A stretch of 64,000 nt of DNA from Desulfobacteraceae bacterium Eth-SRB2 (lineage in GTDB: Bacteria; Desulfobacterota; Desulfobacteria; Desulfobacterales; UBA11574), in the NCBI GenBank assembly GCA_004193595.1, contig RPGQ01000052.1, positions 1-64,000 on the forward strand, given 5' to 3'. Below, piece after piece: positions 1 to 8,440 of this stretch. The notes under the pieces are model-generated. The model was not told the DNA's origin, made no database searches, and saw only the letters and a list, made by a program, of their open reading frames with translations. Position 1 is the stretch's first letter. Every line of letters starts with the position of its first letter. The position numbers and the translations under genes were made by a program.

Positions 1-203
1 GTGAGGTGAACCGCGCCGTAGCTCAAAGAGCGAAGGCGGGTTAGCTTCGACGCAATTCCGATTTGATACCCCGCAGCTTGCTGCGGGGAGCTTCATTGTT
101 TTATTCTTTATTTTTTTCGAGACTCTCAGCCGGTTGAATTGACACGGCGTGTCGTGTAGACACAGTATCTGTCCTGGTCTTACACCTCCTTTCCGGTGAA
201 AAT

Positions 204-284
204 AAAAAGGCGCAACGGGCGGGGTATTATTCCAAACCCTGTTGCGCCTTCACTTGTTCCGCCTGGTATCGGAACCCGTAAGAC
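204..284 (-). promoter_or_regulatory. L1 structured leader with terminator, copy A (orphan)
   Basis: On the minus strand this reads GTCTTACGG, then a TCCG...CGGA stem, then AAGTGAAGGCG, then a terminator hairpin (GGCGCAAC...GTTGCGCC) followed by a T run at about 204-208. Five other copies occur in the window, each just before a ribosome-binding site. Here a strong AAAGGAGGTG lies at about 183-193 but no start codon follows, so the regulated gene seems to have been lost or replaced. The loop half of the terminator differs from the other copies while pairing is kept. Confidence 0.6.
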
Positions 285-325
285 AAAAGCCAATTCCGGT
301 GGATCAGCGTATCATTGGTTAATCA

Positions 326-1147
326 TCATTTCATCTCAAGGGCCTGGACCCAGATAACCGCGTCCTGTGAGAGTTCCTTGCCATTGTGTTTGAGGTCCCC
401 TCCGGCTCCCAGTGCGGCAAATCCCCACCAGCCTGCTTTGGGGATACCAAAGGCAAACTCGCCGTTCACGTTAGCCTTTATGGTCATAGTAATCAGGGCA
501 TCGTGGGGCGCTTCTACTTTAGCCCCCTTGGCAAAAGCATTTCCCACCACATCATGATTCAGGTACTCTACCTCGATCTCTGAATAAGGAACCGGTTTCC
601 CCTTACATGTGACGATCCCGCGAAAGACATTTCCCGCCCAGAGGGCATAGGGTTTGTCCAGCGGAACAATCTCCACGGGCAAAGGTTCGCCAACCGGCCG
701 GTCCCAGTCCGTGGGCGCGCCTGCCACATTGAATATTACCTTGGTGCAATGCTGAATGTAGATGTCCTCAGAGCCTTCATAATAAGGTGAAGGGACAAAA
801 TAAAAAATATGGTCTCCCATTCCTTTGAGTCTTACATTGGCCTCATATGCTCGACCACTGTTGGTTAGGCTGGTAAACTTGATGGGTTTTAGTGTGTTAA
901 GGAGATCCTTTTTCTTTTCCTTATGCATTTCACCAAAGGCTATGGGCGGATGAATCTTGCCTTTTTCATCTTTGCCGATGTCCATGGTATGACCCGCCTC
1001 AAAGGGATGAGTAAAGACCAACTTCAGATTGAGTTTTTTTGATTTCGGAACACTTTCCGGGCTGTAGACCATCTGAAAATGTGCATAGGCCGGAACGCTA
1101 AATGCAAACAACATAACCAGCGATAATAACGATACTAATCTCTTCAT
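326..1147 (-). CDS. DUF4198-family periplasmic protein (NikK-like)
   Basis: This 273-residue protein has a clear signal peptide (MKRLVSLLSLVMLFAFSVPAYA) and a mature chain starting AHFQMVY. That start and the two beta-rich halves are typical of DUF4198, a family found beside nickel, cobalt and iron transporters and believed to bind or relay metal in the periplasm. The second half contains a carboxypeptidase-regulatory-like segment (VFRGIVTCKGKPVPYSEIEV). The ATG has a good ribosome-binding site (GGAGTGTGAATT). The gene lies downstream of the NikL-like gene and feoAB on the same strand. The role in metal uptake is inferred from context; the family assignment is fairly sure. Confidence 0.75.
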   Translation of the reverse strand: MKRLVSLLSLVMLFAFSVPAYAHFQMVYSPESVPKSKKLNLKLVFTHPFEAGHTMDIGKDEKGKIHPPIAFGEMHKEKKKDLLNTLKPIKFTSLTNSGRAYEANVRLKGMGDHIFYFVPSPYYEGSEDIYIQHCTKVIFNVAGAPTDWDRPVGEPLPVEIVPLDKPYALWAGNVFRGIVTCKGKPVPYSEIEVEYLNHDVVGNAFAKGAKVEAPHDALITMTIKANVNGEFAFGIPKAGWWGFAALGAGGDLKHNGKELSQDAVIWVQALEMK

Positions 1148-1252
1148 AATTCACACTCCTTTGTTATAAATTATTAATTCCTCAATTCCTAATTTGCTGA
1201 ATTTTTATCCCGTTAAATGCTTTTATTGTTTTATTTAACTGGGGCCTCAATC

Positions 1253-1576
1253 CTATTCTGTAATCTCCGAACCCGGCACTTCCACCAGATGACCCGGCCC
1301 GGCATCAAACTGCACCTTATAAGGACCTTTAGGTTTATTGAATGTAAACTCACTGTCCTCGTCCATTTTGCCCTTAACGATATCCTTTCCTGCCGAATCC
1401 AGCACTCTCAACTCTACTCCAGCGGCCGAGGAGCCGTCGGAAAACCCTCCTTCGCAGAGAATGGTTCCATCCCCTTCATCCGAGCACGAGCAGAGAGGCG
1501 TGTGGGCAAATGCAAAGGGAATTAGAAGGATTGTGAAGGACAGGACAGCAACCAGGGCTGTCAGCGTTTTTCTCAT
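1253..1576 (-). CDS. Small exported NikL/carboxypeptidase-regulatory-like protein
   Basis: A protein of 107 residues with a signal peptide (MRKTLTALVAVLSFTILLIPFAFA), then HTPLCSCSDEGDGTILCEGG, giving three cysteines close to the mature N-terminus. It ends in a beta-sandwich-like segment (GVELRVLDSAGKDIVKG). This layout matches the NikL/CbiL-type accessory proteins that accompany DUF4198 (NikK) proteins at nickel/cobalt transporters. The start at 1576 was chosen because AAGAAAGGAGGTGTTATA precedes it; a longer open frame upstream has no such site. The Cys cluster could bind metal, which is inference. No NikMNQO transporter is visible, so the pair may serve FeoB or a transporter outside the window. 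Confidence 0.65.
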   Translation of the reverse strand: MRKTLTALVAVLSFTILLIPFAFAHTPLCSCSDEGDGTILCEGGFSDGSSAAGVELRVLDSAGKDIVKGKMDEDSEFTFNKPKGPYKVQFDAGPGHLVEVPGSEITE

Positions 1577-1639
1577 TATAACACCTCCTTTCTTAATTAA
1601 ACGTCTTGGGGATTCTGCAACTTCTTGAAAATACAAGTA

Positions 1640-1844
1640 TTTTTTAAATTTATATTTTTAACTCGGACATGGAATAATGGAATATTGGAATGATGTTTTA
1701 AGGAAGATGACACTCCTCTATTTAATTCCCGTCAAGAGGAATTTTACAATAACCCACTTTTCCATTTTCTCTCCGAGCCGGAAGCCCAAAACCCAATATT
1801 CCAGTGTTCCAATATTCCAACATTCCAATTGTGAGCGAAGCGAA
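1640..1844. repeat. Low-complexity GGAATATTGGAA repeats between feoB and the NikL-like gene
   Basis: The gap holds imperfect copies of a TTGGAATATTGGAA-type unit, once in one orientation (about 1668-1695) and several times in the other (about 1793-1830). The two sets could pair into a long stem behind feoB. No coding potential was seen. Confidence 0.5.
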
Positions 1845-4352
1845 CTAACTTGATTCCGGTTCTCTCTTGATAAGACCCATTAATACAAGAAAAATTAATG
1901 CCAGGATATAAAAGGCGATCATGGCCTGCATTCCGGATAAACCCAATAAATTTCCGCCGGTAAATACAAGAACAGCTATGATTATCCCTAAAACCATTGG
2001 ATAAAAGGTGGCAAAGAGCATCCATTTTGTGCTTCCGGTCTCAAGTCTGACCATCAGCAGTGTGGGAATGCAGGGAGGGTACATGGCCATAAAGAGCATT
2101 ATGGCCAGCACATGGAGAGGGGTCCAACCCTTCTCTTTTTCCTTTATCCTCTCTTCAAGCGTATCCTTCTCCCCTGGCGGCGATTGGTAGATACCTCCCA
2201 AGGTCGCCACGCTGCTTTCCTTGGCAGCAAATGAACTCATAAGGGCAATATTTACGCGCCAGTTAAATCCTGCCCACCTGGTTAAGGGTTCTATAAAACG
2301 CCCGGCACGGCCCATGTAACTGGTTATAATTGTCTCTTCCTTTATTTCTCTTCGTAGTTTATTCGTGGTTTTACTCAGTTTTTTATAGGCATCGTAAACC
2401 TTCTTGGCGTGTTTATCTTTTATCATCTCGCCTTTGACTTCATATTTTCCCCTTTTTACGATCTTGAAAAACTGAAAGTTTTTTTCTCTGAATTCTTGAT
2501 CAATAGCCTCCTTTGCCTTTTTGCCTTTAGCGCCCATCTTTGCCTTTTTATAATCTCTCCAATATCTTGTAAATTCCATCAAGTTGTCTCCGGTCATAAG
2601 ACCGGTATAAGGGTTATCCTTCCCTGTTTTTTTGAAGAAGGTTTGTTGTGTCTGATCTGACTGGCTTATATAATGTGTTTTTTTCTCTTTACTGATACCG
2701 GGGAAGTAAATAAGCACATAGACAATTACGGACACTAAAATAACGATAGTGATAATCTTTTTGACAAAGAGCCATGTTCTTTCCAGGCAGCGCCTGAGAA
2801 CACCCTGTATGGTGGGCAGATGATATGGAGGCATCTCCATGACAAATGGCGCGCTTTCTTTTTTTCTCAGCACTGTAAGGTTTAAGATCTTAGCTATGGA
2901 AAGAGCTATTATTATGGTAATAGTCGCAATAAAAAACATGGCGATCCCTTTATATGCAGCAAAAAACATCCCGATCAGGAGCACATAAAAAGGGATTTTG
3001 GCCAGACAATTCATCAAGGGTACAATCATAATGGTTGCTATCCTGGCTTTCTCATCTTTCATTCCCCGGCACGCGAGAACTCCAGGTATGGCACACCCGC
3101 CGACATACAGACCGCCAATAACCATAGGCAGAACAGACTGGCCATGGAGGCCGAAGTGTCTGAAGATCCTGTCCAGGATAAAGGCCATCCTGGCCATATA
3201 ACCTGTGTCTTCCAGGATGGCTATGAGGGCAAACAGGATAAGAAAAATAGGCACGTAATTCAGCACGGCGATAGTTCCGTCTACCACCCATATTGGCATG
3301 GATCGAAAAAAAGGATCAAAAATAAATCCTTCGGAAGGAAGCAGCGAGGCGATAAGATCCCGGGACCAGGCAAGCACTGGCCACGTGTATTCAGTGATCC
3401 TGTAACCCTGGACTATAGCAATTTCATAAATGAGATAGATGGTGGCGACCAGGACAAGCGGACCTGAAAAGCGGTTGCAAGCTACCTGGTCAATCCTGTC
3501 TGTAAGCGTACTGGTTATCTCTTTTTTGCGGGTGACACTCGCCTCCACGATCCTCTGTGCCTCCTGATGGCGCGTTATGGCTATAACCTTTTGCGGAGAA
3601 TTCTTGTGCTCTAGCGTAAAGGCCTCTCTTTTTTCTTCCGCCGACTTCAGTATCACCCCGCTTTTTTGCGAATATTTCATGACCAGCCTTTGCGCCTCTT
3701 CATCATTTTCCATAAGCTTCACCGCCAGCCATCGAACCGGATAGCGGCTGGAGATTTCCGTCTCCTCTGAAAGGCGTTTTTCCAGAGAGTCTAAAATGGG
3801 TTCAAGATCATCACCATAGTCGATTCGAAAGGGGGCGGCCTGCCCCTTTTTTGAGGTTGACAGGATCGCTTCCCTGAGTTGCTTTTTCCCCTTGCCTTTG
3901 TTTCCCACTGTAGGGACTACAGGCGCTGCCAATTCCTGGCTAAGCTTTTGGGTGTCGATCTTATGGCCCCGTTTTTCGGCCACATCCATCATGTTCAGGT
4001 TAATGATAAGAGGTACATCCATTTCCGCTAATTGAAAGGTTAGATAGAGATTTCTCTCTAAATTGGAGGCATCCACAACATCAACAACTGCTGCCGGCTT
4101 ATCGTTGAGCAAAAAATCTCTGGCAATGCGCTCTTCCAGTGTATAGGAGGTTAGACTGTGGGTTCCGGGAAGGTCAACCAGTTCAATCCGGGCTCCATCC
4201 TGGCGGAAAGAGCCGGTCTTTTTTTCAACGGTCACGCCGGGATAGTTGGCCACATGCTGCCTGGCCCCGGTGAGCATATTGAAGATCGTGGATTTACCGG
4301 AATTGGGCTGCCCGGCCAAAGCTACGACGATCTTATCAGATTTACTGCTCAT
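1845..4352 (-). CDS. feoB: Ferrous iron transport protein B
   Basis: An 835-residue FeoB, a cytoplasmic-membrane Fe(II) transporter with an N-terminal GTPase. G1 is GQPNSGKST near residue 14, G3 is DLPGTHSL, and G4 is NLNMMD. A helical linker and the Nucleoside_recognition/gate membrane segments with conserved Cys follow (GGCAIPGVLACR). It is longer than the E. coli protein (773) because of a charged insert at about residues 575-680 between membrane segments. The start codon overlaps the feoA stop as ATGA (4349-4352), so the two are translationally coupled. The whole unit is preceded by an L1 leader and a DtxR-like operator, which predicts control by iron or another divalent metal. Identification is secure. 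Confidence 0.97.
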   Translation of the reverse strand: MSSKSDKIVVALAGQPNSGKSTIFNMLTGARQHVANYPGVTVEKKTGSFRQDGARIELVDLPGTHSLTSYTLEERIARDFLLNDKPAAVVDVVDASNLERNLYLTFQLAEMDVPLIINLNMMDVAEKRGHKIDTQKLSQELAAPVVPTVGNKGKGKKQLREAILSTSKKGQAAPFRIDYGDDLEPILDSLEKRLSEETEISSRYPVRWLAVKLMENDEEAQRLVMKYSQKSGVILKSAEEKREAFTLEHKNSPQKVIAITRHQEAQRIVEASVTRKKEITSTLTDRIDQVACNRFSGPLVLVATIYLIYEIAIVQGYRITEYTWPVLAWSRDLIASLLPSEGFIFDPFFRSMPIWVVDGTIAVLNYVPIFLILFALIAILEDTGYMARMAFILDRIFRHFGLHGQSVLPMVIGGLYVGGCAIPGVLACRGMKDEKARIATIMIVPLMNCLAKIPFYVLLIGMFFAAYKGIAMFFIATITIIIALSIAKILNLTVLRKKESAPFVMEMPPYHLPTIQGVLRRCLERTWLFVKKIITIVILVSVIVYVLIYFPGISKEKKTHYISQSDQTQQTFFKKTGKDNPYTGLMTGDNLMEFTRYWRDYKKAKMGAKGKKAKEAIDQEFREKNFQFFKIVKRGKYEVKGEMIKDKHAKKVYDAYKKLSKTTNKLRREIKEETIITSYMGRAGRFIEPLTRWAGFNWRVNIALMSSFAAKESSVATLGGIYQSPPGEKDTLEERIKEKEKGWTPLHVLAIMLFMAMYPPCIPTLLMVRLETGSTKWMLFATFYPMVLGIIIAVLVFTGGNLLGLSGMQAMIAFYILALIFLVLMGLIKREPESS

Positions 4353-4573
4353 AATAGATTCACCTCTACTTTTTTGGCCTCGGAATGGCGCAGGCTGATA
4401 TGATATCCCTTCAGTAAAAACTCAACAGGATCCACAAGAGGCGCGTTTCGTATAACTTTTATTCGGGTTCCAGGGATAAATCCCATATCCAGAAGCCGCT
4501 GTCCCATAATACCCTCTGAAGTGATATCCACAATCTCGCACTCCTGATCACGCTTGACTTCGTCTAATGTCAT
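4349..4573 (-). CDS. feoA: Ferrous iron transport protein A
   Basis: A 74-residue SH3-like FeoA, the small cytoplasmic partner of FeoB. The sequence has the family landmarks: MTLDEVKRDQECEIVDI, then RLLDMGFIPGTRIKVI and a closing beta strand (HISLRHSEAKKVEVN). The ATG is preceded by AGGAGGGAATGAAGA. It is the first gene after the L1 leader (4597-4686). The overlap with feoB and the placement make it the leading gene of a two-gene operon. Confidence 0.95.
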   Translation of the reverse strand: MTLDEVKRDQECEIVDITSEGIMGQRLLDMGFIPGTRIKVIRNAPLVDPVEFLLKGYHISLRHSEAKKVEVNLL

Positions 4574-4596
4574 TCTTCATTCCCTCCTGAAAAAAC

Positions 4597-4686
4597 AAAA
4601 AGGCGCAACCAAAGCTTTATACAAAGCTCCAAGTTACGCCTTCACTTTCTCCGCACCCTTTTAAAGGCCAGAAACCGTAAGACATT
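4597..4686 (-). promoter_or_regulatory. L1 structured leader with terminator, copy B (feoAB)
   Basis: In transcript order: GTCTTACGG, a CTGGCC...GGGTGCGGAG stem, AAGTGAAGGCG, then a long terminator stem from GGCGTAACTTGGAGC to GGTTGCGCC with T5. The T run ends about a dozen bases before the feoA ribosome-binding site, the geometry of transcription attenuation. The 5' TTACG can pair with CGTAA in the left arm of the terminator, which would give a mutually exclusive antiterminator. The mechanism is inferred; the conservation and the terminator are seen directly. Confidence 0.75.
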
Positions 4687-4701
4687 CCTATAAATATATT
4701 T

Positions 4702-4749
4702 CTAATTTAATTAGATAGCCCTAATAATCCAATAAAAAAACCATGTCAA
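4702..4749 (-). promoter_or_regulatory. feoAB promoter with overlapping DtxR-like operator
   Basis: On the minus strand TTGACA (4749-4744) and TATTAG (4726-4721) are separated by exactly 17 bases, a good sigma-70 promoter. The -10 overlaps TTAG-GGCTAT-CTAA (4711-4724), which is followed by a second half-site AATTAG. The inverted TTAG/CTAA arrangement resembles DtxR/IdeR/MntR-family boxes. The same promoter and operator, at the same spacing, precede the DUF3450 operon (42120-42167). Confidence 0.7.
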
Positions 4750-4843
4750 CCCCTTTTTTCCATTTTTTATCTTTTTTTGCCTGCCACGCGAAGCCCCGTC
4801 TCAAACTAACGAGGCGCAATGTGTCCTTGCCGCTCGATAAATA

Positions 4844-6394
4844 TCATGGTCTCATGTAATACCGGTTATAGATGCCGGTTATGGATAAACATAATAGAAT
4901 TAGACTACCAATGAACGGTGGCATCCACCACCAGTTCCGGCCCAATAAAGGCTTGAAGATTCGGCCACTGTGAAGATCACCGCAAAATTTCCAGAGGCTA
5001 ACCATTGTGTTTTTGCTTAGCTCTTCCGGTATGGGTATCGATTTCGGATTGCGGCCGTGAATAGTTACCGGTTGTATACCCTTTTCATAATGGCAATAGT
5101 ATTCATCTCCATTTAGTCTTTTCAGATATCCGCACACTCTGGTAATCCTGCGTCTTCCTGCCCGGAGATATTTAATGCATCCTGTGTCAGGGTTTGCTCT
5201 GTAAAGACCTGACAGCGATCCGATCAAATAGGTCTTGTCTTCGGAAACATACCTGAAAACGGAAGCGCCCATAACCCTCGAGGGTAGATTTACGGCCAAT
5301 TTTTTACATGGCTCTTCAGGATTACCATCCCATTCCATAAGACCATCTTTTGTAAGGATTATGATTTTTTGGGAGTCCGGGTTATACAATGCCTTTTCTA
5401 TCTTTTTCTTCCACGGATTCATGTCTGTGATGTCATTGGGATCAAAACTTAAGGAAGTTGCCAGTATAGATTGCCATGATGAAATGGGAAGAAAGACAAG
5501 GAAACCGGCCAGAGAAATAATTAGTATTATAGCTACCGCCCATATGCCCAATCCGGAATGATATTTTCGAAAAAAACGATACCAGGATAACCGGTAATAT
5601 GATATTTTTTTCTTTTTCTTTCGCCTTTTTTTGGCATGCCTCGGATAATACCAGATATAAAAGGCCGAAATGGACAAAAAAAGGATGGCCAGGCCCGCAC
5701 AATCGATCAGGAGCCTGCCAGGAAGACCAAAAATCGAACCGTTATGAATATTCAGTATAAATGTAGCTGCATCTTTTTTGGGGAGTGTGAAAACAGCAGA
5801 TAGCTTCGGTCTAATTTTCTTAAAACAGAATGGCGGAAAATTACGGGTGAGAAAAAAATGTGAATCAGTAACAGCCATTACTCGATCCTTGAAACCAAAG
5901 AGACTGAGAATCGCTTCTTGATCGCCATCTATGGCACATCTTTTCCAACCTTTGCCACCCGAATTTAATTCACGAACAAAGAGGCCCGCCTCAGCTCCGG
6001 CAAATAGACGGTCTCCTTTCTCATCGCGGTAAAGCGCGTGGATGTTGCGAAAGGGCGCTGAATCTGGCAGCCCTTCCATGAAGGGAAACATTGTCATGCC
6101 GCCATCATTAGTTTGCCAAATGCCAGCACGACCATAGGCAAACTCTTTTTGGGGATTTCTGGCAGAAAAAAGTATATTTCTCAAGGTGGATCGGTTCCAA
6201 TTCCTGTATGGATCACTCTGGCCCAACCAGGATGATGGAACTGAAATACGAGAGATCCAGCCTGAATGGTTTGTTAGAATACCCGACAGGGCCATCAGGC
6301 TGAAATAGGCCATCCCGACCAATCCCAGCCATTTGTGTAACCATCGGCTGATTTTGAAGATACGCTGTCGGGATATATGCTTCAAGGGGTCCAT
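4844..6394 (-). CDS. PepSY-associated-type membrane protein with periplasmic propeller-like domain
   Basis: A 516-residue inner-membrane protein. The N-terminus (SRWLHKWLGLVGMAYFSLMA) is a PepSY_TM/PiuB-like helix with an HKWLG motif, and a second similar helix (FRKYHSGLGIWAVAIILII) lies near residue 280. Large periplasmic segments carry short repeated strands (GRAGIWQTNDGG, GAEAGLFVRELN, GSLSGLYRANPD) resembling a beta-propeller. A last helix ends the protein. PepSY_TM proteins are often iron-regulated and some act in siderophore or haem reduction; the exact job here is unknown. The start overlaps the end of the FGE-like gene by 13 bases, so the two are probably co-transcribed. Confidence 0.6.
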   Translation of the reverse strand: MDPLKHISRQRIFKISRWLHKWLGLVGMAYFSLMALSGILTNHSGWISRISVPSSWLGQSDPYRNWNRSTLRNILFSARNPQKEFAYGRAGIWQTNDGGMTMFPFMEGLPDSAPFRNIHALYRDEKGDRLFAGAEAGLFVRELNSGGKGWKRCAIDGDQEAILSLFGFKDRVMAVTDSHFFLTRNFPPFCFKKIRPKLSAVFTLPKKDAATFILNIHNGSIFGLPGRLLIDCAGLAILFLSISAFYIWYYPRHAKKRRKKKKKISYYRLSWYRFFRKYHSGLGIWAVAIILIISLAGFLVFLPISSWQSILATSLSFDPNDITDMNPWKKKIEKALYNPDSQKIIILTKDGLMEWDGNPEEPCKKLAVNLPSRVMGASVFRYVSEDKTYLIGSLSGLYRANPDTGCIKYLRAGRRRITRVCGYLKRLNGDEYYCHYEKGIQPVTIHGRNPKSIPIPEELSKNTMVSLWKFCGDLHSGRIFKPLLGRNWWWMPPFIGSLILLCLSITGIYNRYYMRP

Positions 6395-7173
6395 ATCAGG
6401 CGAAAACCCACTGAGGTACTCGTGTAATCAGAGGGTACATGATCACGATCCGCACATCTAACACCTCCCTTCCCGCTAAACCAGCTACCACCTCGACATA
6501 CCTTTTCAGTTCCTTTTAGCGGACCTGAAGGGTCTATGACAGCACTTGTTGGGTATTCTCCATACCAATCGCTACACCATTCCCACAAATTTCCATGCAT
6601 ATCGTAAATCCCCCAGGAATTTGGTTTTTTGGTGGCAACCGGTTTCAGTCTGACCCTGTTATGGGTGTTATCACCCAGCCAAGCATATTCGACCAGAATA
6701 GCCCTGTCATTGCCAAAACAGTAAGCCCCCTTGCTCCCACCCCTGCATGCGTACTCCCATTGTGCCTCAGTGGGGAGGCTGAACTGACCACCAGGGACAA
6801 GGTCATTCAATTGCCGTATAAATGCCATGGCATCGTTCCAGGAAACGTTTTCCACCGGAAAATCCGGGCCTCTGTAATATGAAGGGGTTTTCCCTGCCAC
6901 CGCCTGATAAAGTTTCTGAGTAACCTCTGTCCTTCCAATCCAAAAGCCCCTGGTGATAGTTGCCTCATGCTGGATCTCTTCCGCTTTATGCCCTTTTTCT
7001 TTGGCAGGACTTCCCATCATAAATTTACCTGGAGGCACATATAACATATAGAAAGTCACACCCTTTACAGTGAATATCTTTCTTTGCTTGTAATGTAAAT
7101 CATTGGCATACAGTAATATTGGTGCCAAAAACAAAATGACCAAAGCCAGTATTAGCAAGTGCCTCCTATTCAT
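6382..7173 (-). CDS. Exported formylglycine-generating-enzyme/SUMF1-like protein
   Basis: A 263-residue protein with an N-terminal signal or anchor (MNRRHLLILALVILFLAPIL) and a full FGE-sulfatase fold domain. Landmarks are GKFMMGSP, FWIGRTEVTQ, PVENVSWNDAMAF, LPTEAQWEYACRGG, GNLWEWCSDWYG, CRGGSW and a terminal VGFRL. Canonical FGE uses copper and two active-site cysteines; many relatives instead act as binding or ergothioneine-type enzymes, so the reaction is not predictable. The start at 7173 follows AAAAAGGAGTGAT, while the longer frame lacks a ribosome-binding site. It is coupled to the PepSY-type gene downstream. Confidence 0.8.
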   Translation of the reverse strand: MNRRHLLILALVILFLAPILLYANDLHYKQRKIFTVKGVTFYMLYVPPGKFMMGSPAKEKGHKAEEIQHEATITRGFWIGRTEVTQKLYQAVAGKTPSYYRGPDFPVENVSWNDAMAFIRQLNDLVPGGQFSLPTEAQWEYACRGGSKGAYCFGNDRAILVEYAWLGDNTHNRVRLKPVATKKPNSWGIYDMHGNLWEWCSDWYGEYPTSAVIDPSGPLKGTEKVCRGGSWFSGKGGVRCADRDHVPSDYTSTSVGFRLIWTP

Positions 7174-7301
7174 ATCACTCCTTTTTAGCCCATAATATTC
7201 ATTACAATACAGTCTCTGTGGTTTGTATCCTAAGATTGACAAAGTAAGCTCAGTGAAATAGGCTTTGACGAATCGAAATCAGATAAAAGTGGAGGTTTCA
7301 A

Positions 7302-7574
7302 ATGGATTTAAAACTTCTTATGACGGTTTTTGGAACAGTCTTTCTTGCCGAGATGGCCGATAAAACACAGATCGCCACCCTCCTGTATGCTTCAAATGCG
7401 CGGGACGAAAAACTTACTGTGTTCCTCGGCTCCGCATTCGCCTTAATTTTAGCCTCTGCAATCGCGGTCACAATAGGATCTGCCTTATCGCACTGGGTAC
7501 CCATGAAATATATGTCCTGGCTTGCAGGGGCATGTTTTATCTGTGCAGGTATCTATATAATTGTAAAGGCTTAG
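7302..7574 (+). CDS. Half-size GDT1/UPF0016 (TMEM165-like) cation transporter
   Basis: A protein of 90 residues with three predicted membrane helices and the family signature EMADKTQ near residue 17 (consensus E-x-G/A-D-K/R-T/S). UPF0016 proteins export Mn(II) or exchange Ca(II)/H+. Most have two copies of this unit; a single-unit protein must dimerise. The ATG follows GTGGAGGTTTCAA. It is one of only three convincing plus-strand genes in the window and is convergent with the truncated HU gene. Confidence 0.8.
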   Translation: MDLKLLMTVFGTVFLAEMADKTQIATLLYASNARDEKLTVFLGSAFALILASAIAVTIGSALSHWVPMKYMSWLAGACFICAGIYIIVKA

Positions 7575-7595
7575 CCGGGGTCGGCATCTAAATTC

Positions 7596-7822
7596 GTAAC
7601 CGTTCACAGGTTCAGGGTTCAACGTTCAGGGTTAAGGACAAAGAAGGCATTGAAGATCCGAAGTCGTCGTTACAAATGTTCATTTTCCCAAGTAATTGCC
7701 AATTTGGCTTCAAATTTTGGATTAGGCCTGACGAAACTGACGCTTTTCTCTTAAATACTCATCCCAAATACAGCCCGGGGACGAGAATGGAACCTTGAAC
7801 CCCTGAACCCGTGAACGCCTAC
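7596..7822. mobile_element. MITE-like element, copy 1 (227 bp), inserted in the HU gene
   Basis: The ends are imperfect inverted repeats, GTAACCGTTCACAGGTTCAG and CTGAACCCGTGAACGCCTAC. Eight-base direct repeats CTAAATTC flank it at 7588-7595 and 7823-7830. A second copy, nearly identical internally, lies at 45046-45295. The element carries no plausible gene and interrupts the HU reading frame after about 35 codons. Confidence 0.75.
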
Positions 7823-7928
7823 CTAAATTCTTTGTAATGGTGGAGAAAATGCAATCCACCACTTCCCTGGCCGCTTTTTTGGTGCCGACAACCTTGGCTA
7901 CTTCATTTATCAGACCAGATTTGTTCAT
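7722..7928 (-). pseudogene. HU-type DNA-binding protein, truncated by a MITE
   Basis: The frame starts at an ATG with TAAGGAGAGGAAA and begins MNKSGLINEVAKVVG, then KKAAREVVDCIFSTITKNL, which is the helical dimerisation half of HU/IHF. At about residue 35 it enters the MITE and ends after 33 unrelated residues. The DNA-binding beta arm (the conserved GFG and RNP region) is missing and does not reappear beyond the element. An L1 leader (7982-8063) still precedes it. A normal HU is about 90 residues, so this is almost certainly non-functional. Confidence 0.75.
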
Positions 7929-7981
7929 TTTCCTCTCCTTATTTCCCTCATTAATGTTATCGCTGTCCCTGGTCTTGAAAC

Positions 7982-8063
7982 AAAAAAAGCGCAACTCAGA
8001 TGTTTTTTGCAATCCAAGTTACGCCTTCACTTTTTCTCGCTTGAAACGGAAAACCGTAAGACA
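7982..8063 (-). promoter_or_regulatory. L1 structured leader with terminator, copy C (HU remnant)
   Basis: Reads GTCTTACGG, a short TTCCG...GCGAGAA stem, AAGTGAAGGCG, then a terminator from GGCGTAACTTGGAT to ATCTGAGTTGCGC with a run of seven T. The terminator stem matches copy D almost exactly. The HU ATG lies about 55 bases downstream. Confidence 0.7.
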
Positions 8064-8084
8064 TCCCTTTAAGATTTGAATGTT

Positions 8085-8129
8085 CTAAACAATTTAAGTG
8101 TTCCTAACAAATGATAAGTTCACTGTCAA
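8085..8129 (-). promoter_or_regulatory. Promoter/operator candidate for the HU remnant
   Basis: TTGACA (8129-8124, minus strand) is followed by TTAG-GAACAC-TTAA and a further TTTAG half-site. The match to the feoAB operator is weaker and the spacing to the TTGACA box is 16 rather than 19 bases. Confidence 0.4.
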
Positions 8130-8440
8130 GTTTTTTTGTTATTAACCCAGGATCGCGGGTTAAGGTCGATAAGCGGGTAAAGGCAGATCGACTAAAGGCG
8201 AGAAGGGAGGCAGGAAGATGGAAATTGAACGTTTTGAAGATGGGGATAGTCTATGTTGTAGTGTCTGACGATGTATTCCATGTCGCGGCCTGAAAGAGGA
8301 GATTATCGATATTACCAAAATTGGTATTTCCGACAATTATTGATGCATCAGTAACCAACTGTGAATCCGCCAGAGTCCGCCAATCCGCCAGAGTCCTTTG
8401 GCGGACTGGCGAAGCGGAACAACCTGAGCAGTTACATTGA
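8130..8440. other. Intergenic stretch with a GC-rich palindrome
   Basis: No supportable gene. At about 8367-8413 the sequence repeats TCCGCCAGAG and forms a palindrome TCCGCCAGAGTCCTTTGGCGG. A reversed form of the same palindrome lies at about 12298-12320 between the two MacB-type genes, so this is a small dispersed repeat. Confidence 0.4.

Noticed and set aside
1-96. Minus-strand frame starting at 96 (MKLPAASCGV...) and running off the left edge
   Set aside because: No ribosome-binding site, overlaps a CCCCGCAG/CTGCGGGG hairpin at 69-88, and the codons look like translated repeat. Cannot be judged without sequence to the left.
204-284. L1 leader as a cobalamin, Moco, SAM, c-di-GMP or NiCo riboswitch
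   Set aside because: I compared the conserved segments with what I remember of these classes and found no match to their invariant cores; a model search would settle it.
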